This document shows, one piece after another, positions 42,736 to 52,108 of a DNA stretch of 64,000 bases. This stretch comes from Paenibacillus durus. GTDB lineage: Bacteria > Bacillota > Bacilli > Paenibacillales > Paenibacillaceae. A program made the translations under genes and the position numbers. Every line of letters begins with the position of its first letter. Positions within the stretch are counted from its first letter, which is position 1. The DNA lies in the NCBI RefSeq assembly GCF_000756615.1, contig NZ_CP009288.1:5580001-5644000 (forward strand), given 5' to 3'. Below the pieces are notes generated by a model that was not told the origin of the DNA, ran no database searches, and saw only the letters and a program-made list of their open reading frames with translations.

Positions 42736-43896
42736 TTATTTTATCACTTGTTTCGTTAATTTATAGGCCTTCTGTCTTTCTGGCCATCCATTGGGCAATC
42801 CTGTACGTTTATTGAATCCGTTAACCTTTTTTGAAATTGCTAGAAGAGCAGAGTCTCCTTTATCAGCAAGTGGGTTTAAATTTTTGTACAAAGCCCAAAA
42901 ATACCCTGCTGATTCCCATGCATAATTATCTATCACAAAGCTGTAGCCCTTTTCTACAATAGTCTGATCTCCTACATAATCAGCAAATCTCTGGTATACA
43001 TCTCTACCTGTTATTTGCATATACCCTGCACCTCTAAATTTCGGGCCATCCCCGGGTTTATTTCCAATATCTGTTCGGTGATCATATTTATTTTTAAAGT
43101 ACTCCTCTGGGTCCCCATTATGCTTTTCTCTAATAGACCGACCATAGTCAGATTCGTGCATAACCTGTGCAAGGAAATGCCTAATCCTCTCTTTTGAATT
43201 TATATGATATTTTTCCAATGTATAATTCAAACTACTCGCCATACTATCGGTAACGTTTATAAACTTCAGTTTAATAAGTTGTTTCTTAGCAACATATTTT
43301 TCATTAATATTTGTATTGTTGGTTGGTTTGGTGCACTGTCCCTCATCCCCTTCTTCACAAAATCTATTTCCACTTGGGTCCGTGTACATCAGCGGATTAT
43401 TCATCACGTACGCATACAAATTCAGCGTAGGCGGGGCCTCGATCTCCCCTTCTACCGTATCCTCCGATATAAACCGGGCCGGACGCGGGTCGTAGTAGCG
43501 CGCTTGCAGGTAGTAGTACTGCGTCTTCCGATCCCAGTAATAGGCGGCATAGCGGTATGGGTTTTCCTTCACCAGATCCGTTGTGATATCCTCGGTTGGC
43601 TCCGCTTCCTCCGTTACGAGGTCGGTGATTCCTGCAGAGGTTTCGGTAACCGTTTGTTCCGCCGCTGCCGAATCGCCGGTTACGGTCTGTTCCTGGCTTG
43701 GCTCGCTATTGGCCTTGCCATTAGCCTTTCCATTAGCCTTACCATTGGCGTTGCCGTTGCCGGGATGGTAGTCCGGTTCGGTGTTGCCGCTCTCGTCTTC
43801 CGGTCCCTGCAAGGAGCCCGGGCTGCCGTTGCCGCTTCCGAGATCCCCCATCCAGCCAATCCCTTCACGCACACGCTCGCCATACCGGTTGTACAT
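42736..43896 (-). CDS. orphan Rhs module with GH19 peptidoglycan hydrolase tip
   Basis: Rhs fragment: linker with GKAN repeats, then the conserved core end (YRYAAYYWDRKTQYYYLQAR, YDPRPARFISEDT, NLYAYVMNNPLMYTDPSG), then a new tip from about residue 190. The tip matches glycoside hydrolase 19: HFLAQVMHESDYGRS with the catalytic Glu, KFRGAGYMQITGRDVYQRF, ESAGYFWALYKNLNPLADKG and the NGFNKRTGLPNGW end. It should cut cell-wall glycan. The frame is open back to 43934, where an IS66 element has removed the 5' part; no ribosome site or signal is left. Confidence 0.88.
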   Translation of the reverse strand: MYNRYGERVREGIGWMGDLGSGNGSPGSLQGPEDESGNTEPDYHPGNGNANGKANGKANGKANSEPSQEQTVTGDSAAAEQTVTETSAGITDLVTEEAEPTEDITTDLVKENPYRYAAYYWDRKTQYYYLQARYYDPRPARFISEDTVEGEIEAPPTLNLYAYVMNNPLMYTDPSGNRFCEEGDEGQCTKPTNNTNINEKYVAKKQLIKLKFINVTDSMASSLNYTLEKYHINSKERIRHFLAQVMHESDYGRSIREKHNGDPEEYFKNKYDHRTDIGNKPGDGPKFRGAGYMQITGRDVYQRFADYVGDQTIVEKGYSFVIDNYAWESAGYFWALYKNLNPLADKGDSALLAISKKVNGFNKRTGLPNGWPERQKAYKLTKQVIK

Positions 43897-43991
43897 GCCG
43901 GTTACCAGACCCCAGGCATCGTATTCGTAGCGGGGTAAGCGTCAAATAGCCCACACCATGAAACAAGGTGTGGGCTGAAACCCGAATGAAA

Positions 43992-45584
43992 TTAAGAAGT
44001 CAGGACGTGGCAGTGCGGAGGAAGATTGGGCGACCAGGGAAGGAACGGTTCCAGCACCTGCGGATCGTTCAGATTCTCCAGTTGTGGAAGCTGCTCGAAT
44101 AGAAACGCCAGGTAACGGAAGGGATGCAGTCCATTCTCTTTGGCCGTTTCCATCACACTATAAATGACGCTGCTGGCCTGCGCACCGCGCGGTGTATTCG
44201 CAAACAGCCAATTTTTTCGACCGATTACAAACGGTTTAATGGAGCGTTCCGCCCGGTTGTTGTCTAACTCAATCCGGCCATCCTCCAGAAACAGCGTCAG
44301 CTTGTCCCATTGATTCAGGCAGTACCCTAACGCTTCGCCCAGTTTGCTTTTGGGTAAGGTTTTGCTTTTCTGTTGACGGAGCCACTCCCTAAAAGCTTCC
44401 AGAATCGGGAGGCTCCGCTCCCTGCGGACGTCTCGCCGTTCGTCTGGAGAAAGCTCATTCGTTTCCCGTTCAATCGCATATAGCCGGTTGCAGAATGTCA
44501 GGCCTTCCTGCGCGGCGGTTCCCACCTTCGGCTGCGACGGCGGAAGCGCCTTTAGCGCTTCGTCAAATCCCCGCCGTGCATGCGCCCAGCACCCGGCCAG
44601 CTTCACGCCTTTCACTTTATGGTAGCCCGCATACCCGTCAACCTGTAGAATCCCGCCAAATCCGGCCAGGAAATTCCGCGGATGTTCTCCACCCCGGGAA
44701 GGTTGGTACTCATACAGCACAACCGAAGGTCCACTGCTTCCGGTGCGGTACAGCCAGACGTAGGATTTCGACTCCGCCGACTTGCCGGGTTCGCGCAGCA
44801 CCTGCAGCGTCGTTTCGTCCGCCTGCAGGATCTCCTGCTGCAGCAAGTGCAGCTTCATCACACGAAACATAGGTGAAAGCCACTGCTCGGAGGTGTAGAT
44901 CATCCAGTTCGCCATCGTTTGGCGCGACAAGGGGAACCCCATTCGTGTGAAATCCTGCTCCTGCCGGTAAAGCGGTAGCCCATTTACGTACTTTTGGTAC
45001 AGGACGTGGGCGAGCAGCGAAGGGGAGGCCAGACTGCCGGGATAGACCGGCCGGGGCATCGGTGCGGTCACAATCGGCGAGCGCTCCCCTTCGCGCTCGC
45101 ATGTGCGGCAGGCATAGATGTGCCGCACATGGCGAATCACCTTGACCTGCGCCGGAACCACAGCAACTTCCTGCCGGGTTTCCGTGCTCATGTCATGCAG
45201 TACTCCCCCGCAGCAGGCGCAGATTTGCTCGCCCTCGGGCAATTCGTAGACAACGGTCTCGACCGGCAGCTTGGACAAATCTGCTTCGCGCTTACCGACC
45301 TGCTTGCGCCGTTCATAGGTAATCTGCTCGGTTTCCACCTCCGGTTCCGCCCTGGCCAGCACTTCGGCTTCATTGAATAGATTCAACTCCAGCTGCTCCG
45401 GGGACGTCTTCTCGCTGGAAGCGCCAAAGCGCCGGTGCTGGGCCAGGCGGAATTGTTCTTCATACCACTCCAGTTTGGCGGAAAGCTCAGCATTCTGCTG
45501 CTCTAGCTTGCGAATGTGTTGATCTTTCGATTGATTTTGTTGCTGGAGATTCTCCAGGGTAGGGTCGTTCGCGGGTGTCGTCAT
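43992..45584 (-). CDS. IS66 transposase TnpC
   Basis: DDE transposase of 530 residues. N-terminal coiled coil (LQQQNQSKDQHIRKLEQQNA), a zinc-binding part with CACCGG and CRTCE, the transposase core (LQADETTLQVL, YAGYHKVKGVKLAGCWAHAR) and the C-terminal LDNNRAERSIKPFVIGRKNWLF. Intact. Confidence 0.95.
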   Translation of the reverse strand: MTTPANDPTLENLQQQNQSKDQHIRKLEQQNAELSAKLEWYEEQFRLAQHRRFGASSEKTSPEQLELNLFNEAEVLARAEPEVETEQITYERRKQVGKREADLSKLPVETVVYELPEGEQICACCGGVLHDMSTETRQEVAVVPAQVKVIRHVRHIYACRTCEREGERSPIVTAPMPRPVYPGSLASPSLLAHVLYQKYVNGLPLYRQEQDFTRMGFPLSRQTMANWMIYTSEQWLSPMFRVMKLHLLQQEILQADETTLQVLREPGKSAESKSYVWLYRTGSSGPSVVLYEYQPSRGGEHPRNFLAGFGGILQVDGYAGYHKVKGVKLAGCWAHARRGFDEALKALPPSQPKVGTAAQEGLTFCNRLYAIERETNELSPDERRDVRRERSLPILEAFREWLRQQKSKTLPKSKLGEALGYCLNQWDKLTLFLEDGRIELDNNRAERSIKPFVIGRKNWLFANTPRGAQASSVIYSVMETAKENGLHPFRYLAFLFEQLPQLENLNDPQVLEPFLPWSPNLPPHCHVLTS

Positions 45585-45916
45585 ACCTCATAGATTCTCT
45601 CTGTCCCGCCTGAACTCCTGCTCGACTTCTGGTCTCGCGTCACATCACCTGCTCGACATCCACTTGGGGGTGAGCGTGTCTTTGTTGCAGAGAAAGACCG
45701 TCCAGCAGCCAGCGCAGCTCCCGCTCGGAAATCACCTGCGGCGAAACACTCTCAGCTTTCGGCCAAGCGAAGGTACCTTGTTCCAATCGGCGGTAGTACA
45801 GCCAAAAACCGGCGTGATCCCACTGCAGGATTTTGAGCTTATTCCGCTGCCGGTTGCAGAAGACAAACTGCGCCGTGGAGAACGGGTTTAGTTGAAATTG
45901 CTCCTGCACAATAGCA

Positions 45917-47659
45917 CCTGGATTCCCGCCAAAATTATAACGAGGTTGGGGGCGGCACTTCTAAGGCTTCATAAAGTTCCATTTGCCGTTTGGTGATCTC
46001 GCCAAATTGCACCTCACATCCCGGCCGTTCATAACATTCAATGACATCGAGTTCATCCAGCAGTCCCTGCAGGGTATATCGCTGGAACAATTGCTTCTCT
46101 TGCATGACTTTCTTGATGTAAGACAAATAAATCAGGGCCACAAACTCGACAAACAGTTTTCCGTCCAAGCTCCGCTCGGAAGAAACCTCCATCCGGCGAA
46201 AGTTGAGGCGATCTTTCAAATTTCCAAATGCTTTCTCAATCACATCTTTATTACGGTAGGTAGACAACGCTTGGATCGGATCTTTGATCTCATTGCTGAG
46301 AAGCGCGAAATACCCATTGTTGCTCGCCGCTGCATCGATCGCTTCCTGTTTGGGCTTGATGCTCACTCCACGTTTGGGCGTGGCCTTCACTTCAAAGTAT
46401 TTGGCATACATCTTTTCATGGGCAGGATCGCGTTTTCCACTCTCCAATTCTTGCTTCAACTTGGTCAGCAACCGATTGAGCTTGTTTGCCTCATCCGCTT
46501 CTTTTTCTTTGTTGAAGTACAGGTGCAGATACGCCCTGCGCTCTTCTTTCACCACATCCTTTTTGTAAGGCCGACTCTGCTCATACTGCCAGGTGATCGT
46601 AGTCGAGTAGGCATGCAAATTATGATCGGGATGGAAGGTTTCCCATTTGTGCAACTGCGGCTTCGCGGCTTCCAGTTCCTGCTGCACGTATTTCAGTGTG
46701 ACACGTACCCCAATGAGGAATTTAAGATGATGCTGGTACATCGCGTTGACGTTCGCCTCACTGTAAAATCCGCGATCCATGACCAGCTTGATCTTCTTGT
46801 ACGTAAAGAAATCCAAGTCTGCCAGCAGCTTTTTCATCGTCTGGACATCCGTAATGTTGCCCGGGAGCTTGCGGTAATAGAAAGGCAAATTAGACTGTTC
46901 CCCGAATAACAAAGCCAAATTCAATTGAGGCAAAAGATCGTGTTCCTTGTTCTTCCCATATTTGACTTGCTTCAAGCTTTCGGAGTAGCTGGATAACGTC
47001 GTGGTATCGTATGCCCAATATTCCTGCTCGGCTCGGCGGCGGCTCTGTAAACGAAAGAAGCGTTCACGGGCTTCTTCGGTAATCGAGGCAAAGAAATCGC
47101 TGCTGCGCTGGGACGGAATCTCTTTCCCATACGGATGACAATGGGTCAATGCCCATTTGGAAAATCGCATCAGCGGGTTATGATCTTCCAAAATCAAGTA
47201 GAAGGCAATGGATAGAAGCTGTTTATCGCATTCAGGAAAACATTGTTTCAAGTCTGCCGTAATGCCGAGCTTATCCCCGATGGCGTCGAGCAAATAGGTA
47301 GCCCCAGCGTAGAGACGTTTCGTCTCGGTTGCAGGAACAGGGCCGGGCTTGCGTGCGGGTTCTGGCTCCGCAAGTCTTTTGGATGGAAGCAGTTCACCGG
47401 TATGCGGGTCCAGTTTGCCAATGCAAACGCGGCGACTGCGGGATTGTTGTTTGGCTTTATCCCAGTAGTTCTCGGACTCGTAGACGTATGTAATGCCGTT
47501 CTTTTTATTCTTCAGATAGACCAATGCCATGTGTAATCTCCCCATTCCACGTTATAATTATAACGTGGAATGGGGAGATTTGCCAAGGTTTTTCGATAAA
47601 AAAGCCCGAGGCTACAAGGTTTTCACAGATTCCTCGTTATAATTTCGCGGGAATGCAGG
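45917..47659 (-). mobile_element. IS4/IS1634-type element inside IS66 tnpB
   Basis: 1743 bases with a perfect 6-base target duplication ATAGCA (45911-45916 and 47660-47665). Inverted ends start CCTGGATTCCCGC and CCTGCATTCCCGC (inward) and share a following TTATAACGAGG. One transposase gene. Confidence 0.92.
45935..47530 (-). CDS. IS1634/IS4-family transposase
   Basis: DDE transposase of about 531 residues. Recognisable parts are EYWAYDTTTLSSYSESL with the first Asp, KIKLVMDRGFYSEANV with the second, and the YRNKDVIEKAFGNLKDRLNF (Y-x2-R-x3-E-x6-K) signature with the catalytic Glu. Start ATG at 47530 has GGGGAGATT upstream. It appears complete. Confidence 0.93.
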   Translation of the reverse strand: MALVYLKNKKNGITYVYESENYWDKAKQQSRSRRVCIGKLDPHTGELLPSKRLAEPEPARKPGPVPATETKRLYAGATYLLDAIGDKLGITADLKQCFPECDKQLLSIAFYLILEDHNPLMRFSKWALTHCHPYGKEIPSQRSSDFFASITEEARERFFRLQSRRRAEQEYWAYDTTTLSSYSESLKQVKYGKNKEHDLLPQLNLALLFGEQSNLPFYYRKLPGNITDVQTMKKLLADLDFFTYKKIKLVMDRGFYSEANVNAMYQHHLKFLIGVRVTLKYVQQELEAAKPQLHKWETFHPDHNLHAYSTTITWQYEQSRPYKKDVVKEERRAYLHLYFNKEKEADEANKLNRLLTKLKQELESGKRDPAHEKMYAKYFEVKATPKRGVSIKPKQEAIDAAASNNGYFALLSNEIKDPIQALSTYRNKDVIEKAFGNLKDRLNFRRMEVSSERSLDGKLFVEFVALIYLSYIKKVMQEKQLFQRYTLQGLLDELDVIECYERPGCEVQFGEITKRQMELYEALEVPPPTSL

Positions 47660-47738
47660 ATAGCAGCCAGGCCATCGATGGATTTACGCAAATCGGTGGC
47701 CCCGCAGGCCAGATAGACCTGAGGGGCAGGACGGAGGT

Positions 47739-48062
47739 TTAGCATGGGGATTCCAGGGCGCGAACCAGATCGCGCAGCAGCACGGGGTCGAAGCCGGGGG
47801 TGATTTCGATTCGGGCGGAGCCGACGTGTACGTGCAGGGAGGTGCCTGACGGGGACGCCGGAAGCGTAGCCAGGGAAACAAATTGCGGAGATGGTAAAAT
47901 AGAAGTCGTGCTGGGGGTCTTCGGGGTTCTTTTATACAGCCAATATTTCAGTTGATCGGGCGTATACTCTTGCAAGGCGCACCATGCCTTCAAGCTCAGA
48001 CCGCTTTGCCGGTAATCCGACATGCGGGCTTGCCAGAGCTCTCGCCGTTCTTCTCGATCCAT
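47739..48062 (-). CDS. IS66 accessory protein TnpA
   Basis: IS66 Orf1 protein of 107 residues with the HTH-like start ELWQARMSDYRQSGLSLKAW and the C-terminal IEITPGFDPVLLRDLVRAL. It overlaps tnpB by seven bases. Intact. Confidence 0.9.
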   Translation of the reverse strand: MDREERRELWQARMSDYRQSGLSLKAWCALQEYTPDQLKYWLYKRTPKTPSTTSILPSPQFVSLATLPASPSGTSLHVHVGSARIEITPGFDPVLLRDLVRALESPC

Positions 48063-48265
48063 TCGTCTTCGCCTCCGTCTTTTCGATAGCTTTATTTTGA
48101 CAGAGGCATCGGGTTATTTAAAGGTGGGAAGTATTTGCCGCTTACGTTGAATAGGAGGGCGGCAATGCAAATAGGGTATACATTCAAGCATAATGCTGTG
48201 CGTACACTACCATGCACAGAATTTTCATACGGGGGTGATGAGGGTAAAGTTCGTTTGGACATAGC

Positions 48266-48293
48266 CGCCCGATTCATTCGGCACTGGGTGGGG
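48266..48293. repeat. cassette-boundary repeat, copy at module C
   Basis: CGCCCGATTCATTCGGCACT followed by GGGTGGGG. It is identical to 60102-60129. Both copies lie just beyond the terminator of an immunity gene, where the next Rhs piece should begin. Confidence 0.7.
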
Positions 48294-48295
48294 GT

Positions 48296-48332
48296 AAAAA
48301 AGACCTTGAGGATTATCGCCCCCAAGGTCTTG
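48296..48332 (-). terminator. terminator of Hint-module C cassette
   Basis: AAGACCTTG / CAAGGTCTT hairpin with TTTTTT on the minus-strand 3' side, directly after the immunity gene stop. Confidence 0.8.
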
Positions 48333-48335
48333 GAT

Positions 48336-48662
48336 TTATTGAAATACTACATGGAATAAGAACGCTTTTTTGTTATCAGTTGAAGAAAGTAGATAGTATT
48401 CAAATGAAGACTCTGTATCTTCCCTCACATAAAACGTTGATTTATATTCGATAAATCTTACTAGGGAGGCAAATATGGTCTTTGCCGCACTTAAGTTAAA
48501 CTCTTTTAGCTTAATGACAATGTTATACTGGCCTTCACTATATTTTACAGAAGAATTAACAATATCTTGCCTTTCGAAGAAATCAGTTGTCTCTGACCAA
48601 ATACCTATTTCATATTCTGTATTTAGCTTTTTTGATAACTCCAATAAAGTATCCTTATCCAT
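48336..48662 (-). CDS. putative immunity protein of module C
   Basis: Small cytoplasmic-type protein of 108 residues (MDKDTLLELSKKLNTEYEIG...), AT-rich and without signal peptide. It starts 24 bases after the stop of the Rhs-Hint toxin and ends at a terminator, the expected immunity position. No family recognised. Lack of a signal fits a partner that works inside the cell, such as a nuclease. Confidence 0.65.
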   Translation of the reverse strand: MDKDTLLELSKKLNTEYEIGIWSETTDFFERQDIVNSSVKYSEGQYNIVIKLKEFNLSAAKTIFASLVRFIEYKSTFYVREDTESSFEYYLLSSTDNKKAFLFHVVFQ

Positions 48663-48686
48663 TCCTTGTTATCAACTCCTTTACAA

Positions 48687-50324
48687 TCATTTTTTGGGTT
48701 TTGGAATATACGTACCACCCTCAGCAGGAGAATGGACTGATACAATTCCACCACTTTCATTGGTTACAACCTTATTTCCACGAGCATCTGTATATTCCCA
48801 GGTCTTCCTCCCCTGGTCGTCAACTTTACTTTTTCTATTCTTTTTGTTGTTGTTAATGATATTATCAATCGTTTCTGCAGAAAACCCTCTTTCATTTGCC
48901 CGTTCAGCCCCATGCTCACTAAATGAATGGCCTCCCGGAGTCTTGTCTCCTGTTTTATAACAAAACTGAGTATTATGAACCCATATCCCAAGGCCACTAA
49001 CGAAGTACGTATGGAACTCATCAACCGTCATATTGTAGACCGTGACGTGCTTGCGCTCCACCTCAATGCTGTCTATCTTGAGTGTATTCCCATCACTTTG
49101 AACTAGCAAGTCACCGGGCTTGAGGTCTTTGACGAACGTCCATCCCTTACCTTCTACATAGAACGGATGGTTATAAGTCGATTCTATAACTTGGTCGCCC
49201 ACATGGATTTTATAAATCTCATCCGACTCATGATTGAACGTTGCCGTTACTACTTTATACGCTACCTCGCCTGTTACTTCATCCTTAGAGAGAACCTTAT
49301 CCCCTACCTCGATTTTCTCGATAGGTTTCTCCCCTTCGTCTGTTTGAACCTTCGTTCCGCCTACAAAACAGTTACATGATTTTAAGGCTTTACCTGTCTT
49401 CTTAGAGCCAATTTTTTCTCCCGCAGAAGGCCGTTTGATCTTAATATGCTTCAGCTTTTTTGCTAATGCAGGAGCGACTTTTCCAATCAGGCCCATCGCT
49501 TTGGCGCTTCCGGCAAAGGAGATTAGCACCTCTCCCAGGTTTTCTCCATAGGTTCGGACCTGCCTGTTGCTTGGTTTTCCACCGAATACTTTACCCGTGT
49601 TTAACGCCAGGTATCTATACGGTCCAACTGCCGAATCGACGACGGATTTGCCCAGCTCTGTAAAAGAGATTTCCTTTTTATAAATGGCTTTGCCCAGCTG
49701 ATATAATCCTTTGTACGTACTTGGGGACAGCAGTCCGGTGACCATTCCCTTCATAGAATCATACACCCCGCGACCCAAGTCGTCGTATTGATACCAGGCA
49801 ATATGTCCCGTCGGGTCCGTGTACATCAGCGGATTATTCATCACGTACGCATACAAATTCAGCGTAGGCGGGGCCTCGATCTCCCCTTCTACCGTATCCT
49901 CCGATATAAACCGGGCCGGACGCGGGTCGTAGTAGCGCGCTTGCAGGTAGTAGTACTGTGTCTTCCGATCCCAGTAATAGGCGGCATAGCGGTATGGGTT
50001 TTCCTTCACCAGCTCCGTTGTGATATCCTCGGTTGGCTCCGCTTCCTCCGTTACGAGGTCGGTGACTCCTGCAGAGGTGTCGGTGACCGTTTCTTCCGCC
50101 GCTACCGAATCGCCGGTTGCGGTCTGTTCCTCGCTTGGCTTGCTCTTGCCATTACCTTTGCCATTAGCGTTGCCGTTGCCGGGATGGTAGTCCGGCTCGG
50201 TGTTGCCGCTCTCGTCTTCCGGTCCCTGCAAGGAGCCCGGGCTGCCGTTGCCGCTTCCGAGATCCCCCATCCAGCCAATCCCTTCACGCACACGCTCGCC
50301 ATACCGATTGTACATGCCGGTCAC
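48687..50324 (-). CDS. orphan Rhs module C: pretoxin, Hint and H..R..RG tip
   Basis: Rhs core end, a ~150-residue hydrophobic pretoxin stretch (YDSMKGMVTGLLSPSTYKGL), a Hint protease (CNCFVGGTKVQTDEGEKPIE ... TYNHPF ... DEFHTYFVSGLGIWVHN) expected to cut after HN, and a tip of ~95 residues. The tip has SFSEHGAERANERGFSAETI and KVVTNESGGIVSVHSP, a DUF4258/RNase-toxin-like pattern. Rhs sequence continues to 50402, but an 8-base deletion near 50338 breaks the frame and no start signal is seen. Core, pretoxin and Hint are almost identical to module B; only the tip differs. Confidence 0.85.
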   Translation of the reverse strand: MTGMYNRYGERVREGIGWMGDLGSGNGSPGSLQGPEDESGNTEPDYHPGNGNANGKGNGKSKPSEEQTATGDSVAAEETVTDTSAGVTDLVTEEAEPTEDITTELVKENPYRYAAYYWDRKTQYYYLQARYYDPRPARFISEDTVEGEIEAPPTLNLYAYVMNNPLMYTDPTGHIAWYQYDDLGRGVYDSMKGMVTGLLSPSTYKGLYQLGKAIYKKEISFTELGKSVVDSAVGPYRYLALNTGKVFGGKPSNRQVRTYGENLGEVLISFAGSAKAMGLIGKVAPALAKKLKHIKIKRPSAGEKIGSKKTGKALKSCNCFVGGTKVQTDEGEKPIEKIEVGDKVLSKDEVTGEVAYKVVTATFNHESDEIYKIHVGDQVIESTYNHPFYVEGKGWTFVKDLKPGDLLVQSDGNTLKIDSIEVERKHVTVYNMTVDEFHTYFVSGLGIWVHNTQFCYKTGDKTPGGHSFSEHGAERANERGFSAETIDNIINNNKKNRKSKVDDQGRKTWEYTDARGNKVVTNESGGIVSVHSPAEGGTYIPKPKK

Positions 50325-50442
50325 CAGACCCCAGGCATCGTCGGGCCGCTACTTTGCCCTCGGCATCCGTCAGCGCGACGACATCCCCGTGGCCGTTGTA
50401 CAGTTTAACGGTGTATTCAAGACCGATCATTTTTTTATATGC

Positions 50443-50483
50443 AAAAAAGAAAACCACATGGAGTTGTTACATACGCATGTGGT
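50443..50483 (-). terminator. cassette terminator (CCACATG type)
   Basis: CCACATG / CATGTGG hairpin with TTTTCTTTTTT on the minus strand, after the split DUF4163/DUF3298 gene. Confidence 0.8.
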
Positions 50484-50971
50484 CAGCATTAGAAAGGTAA
50501 GGGTAAAAGTAATTAGTTCCCGCTTTCCTCCAATATTTTCGAAAATTCCTTCCAAACCCCATTTTCAGTATTTAAGAATTCTTTTATATCCTGATACTTC
50601 AATTCAAATTCTGTATGATCACCTGCACCATGAAGAGTGGTTAAACTAATACCAAGAGAATCCTTTGTAAAATAACTGAATGTAAAATTACTAATCTCAG
50701 ATGAGGAATCAGCACCGTCAAGATATTTGAGTATTTCATCCGAAGTAGTCCTTTCTAGAAGATAACTTTTCACTACATCGTCTTGGATGTTTTTTGCTAT
50801 ATATCCCCTAAATTTACTGACAAATTATGGTGCTACAAGATGTCAAGACAGAGATTTGAATATATTTAAGGTGTGAAAAAAAGTGCAAAGTGAAAAGTAG
50901 AGCTGTTGTAGGTGGAGGACAAGGCCCAAGCGAAGGCGCGGGAGGGGAACAAAGTTCCCTTCACCTTATTC

Positions 50972-51795
50972 CTATGTGGATGAAAGCATGACCTCCTGGT
51001 TATACACAGCAGCCGGCGTATGGTTTTGCAGGGACTGATGAGGCAGGTAGTGATTATGCAAATGGATATATCCTCCTACACCCTGCCGGGTCTCTCTTGG
51101 ACTGCCATACTCGTTGATGTAAATTTCGTTGTACTTTAGGCTGCGCCAAAAGCGCTCAATGACAATATTGTCTGTCGCTCGGCCCTTCCCGTCCATGCTG
51201 ATCCGAATCTCCTTTTCCTTGAGCAGATCAATGTACTTGGGACTGGTGAAGTGGCTGCCCTGGTCGCTGTTCACGATGGACGGAACACGACGGGCCAAGG
51301 CGCGTTTCATGGTTTCCAGGACAAAGTCAATTTCCAGACTTTGATCCAGTTGCCAGTCCACAATGAAGCGCGAATACCAGTCCATGACGGCATACAGATA
51401 CATCCAGCCCTGTTACTATAGGTAATATCGACACTCCAGACCTGATCCGGCGCTGTAATCGGCAGCTTACGCAGCAGGTACGGGTAGATCCGGTGCTGTA
51501 GGTCTCGCTTACTCAGGTTAGGACCGGGGAAGATCGCCATGATCCCCATTTCCCGCATATACCGCCGTACGGTGTTGGGATGAATAGCATCCCCTTCCCG
51601 GTTCATGATGGCCGCAATCGTCCGGTAACCCATAAACGAATGGCGGGTGTAAAGCTCGTCAATCCGGTGCTTGAGGCGAATTTCCTCCGGGGAGGGAGGG
51701 ACCGGCTTGTAATACAGGCTGGAACGATTCAGGCTGAGCAAGTCCGCCTGCGTTTGAATGGAAAGTTCAGCGTTCCCATACTCGACGAGGAGCAA
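50972..51795 (-). pseudogene. IS3 OrfB with 7-base deletion
   Basis: Catalytic frame of the second IS3 copy. It reads normally to WSVDITY, then a 7-base deletion shifts the frame (about 51412-51420); the rest of the DDE domain continues in another frame from 51403 to 50972. The element therefore cannot make its own transposase, though copy 1 could act on it. Confidence 0.9.
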
Positions 51796-51814
51796 CCGTT
51801 CGGCACGGCTGAGA

Positions 51815-52108
51815 TTATCGGCCAGATTTTTTTTTGAGCCACGACAATTGGGTGGTCAGTTTACCCACTTCGGCGTAGAGGTCTTCGATCTGCTGCTCGT
51901 ATTCTTTTTTCATCTTCGTGATCCCTTTCCGGTCGTCTACAAAGAGCTGAGCCAGATTTTGAGTCGCTTCATTCTTCCAGCGATTTAACACATTGGGATG
52001 GATTCCTTCTTCCGAAGCCAGCTGCGAAATGGACTTTTCTTCTCTTAGAATCTCCAGTACAATTCGTGCTTTTTCTTCCGGCGTGAATGTTCGTCTTGAT
52101 GTTGGCAC
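51815..52108 (-). CDS. IS3-family transposase OrfA, copy 2
   Basis: Identical in sequence to the 97-residue OrfA at 40003-40296, including the A-run slip site at its end. Intact HTH. Confidence 0.9.
   Translation of the reverse strand: MPTSRRTFTPEEKARIVLEILREEKSISQLASEEGIHPNVLNRWKNEATQNLAQLFVDDRKGITKMKKEYEQQIEDLYAEVGKLTTQLSWLKKKSGR

Larger units (their letters stand above)
45640..47745 (-). pseudogene. IS66 tnpB split by IS4/IS1634-type element
   Basis: TnpB (Orf2) in two parts. The start MLNLRPAPQVYLACGATDLR lies at 47745-47660 and overlaps the tnpA stop (ATGCTAA). The remainder, VQEQFQLNPFSTAQFVFCNR and on, lies at 45910-45640. Removing the nested element and one copy of its 6-base duplication restores GLAAIVQEQF exactly, so tnpB was intact before the insertion. 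The IS66 copy is probably no longer able to move by itself. Confidence 0.9.
43935..48145 (-). mobile_element. IS66-family element carrying a nested IS
   Basis: Ends GTAAGCGTCAAATA (left) and GTAAGCGGCAAATA (right, inward) are typical IS66 termini. It carries tnpA, tnpB and tnpC in the usual order. Without the nested element it is about 2.46 kb. The flanking eight bases (GTAGCGGG and GTTGAATA) do not match, and Rhs sequence is present only on the left side, so a deletion or recombination has removed one flank. Confidence 0.9.

Noticed and set aside
49788..50408. Plus-strand open frames repeated in every Rhs module (also near 43204, 59055 and 61724)
   Set aside because: They recur only because the Rhs core is repeated; they are antisense shadows without ribosome sites.
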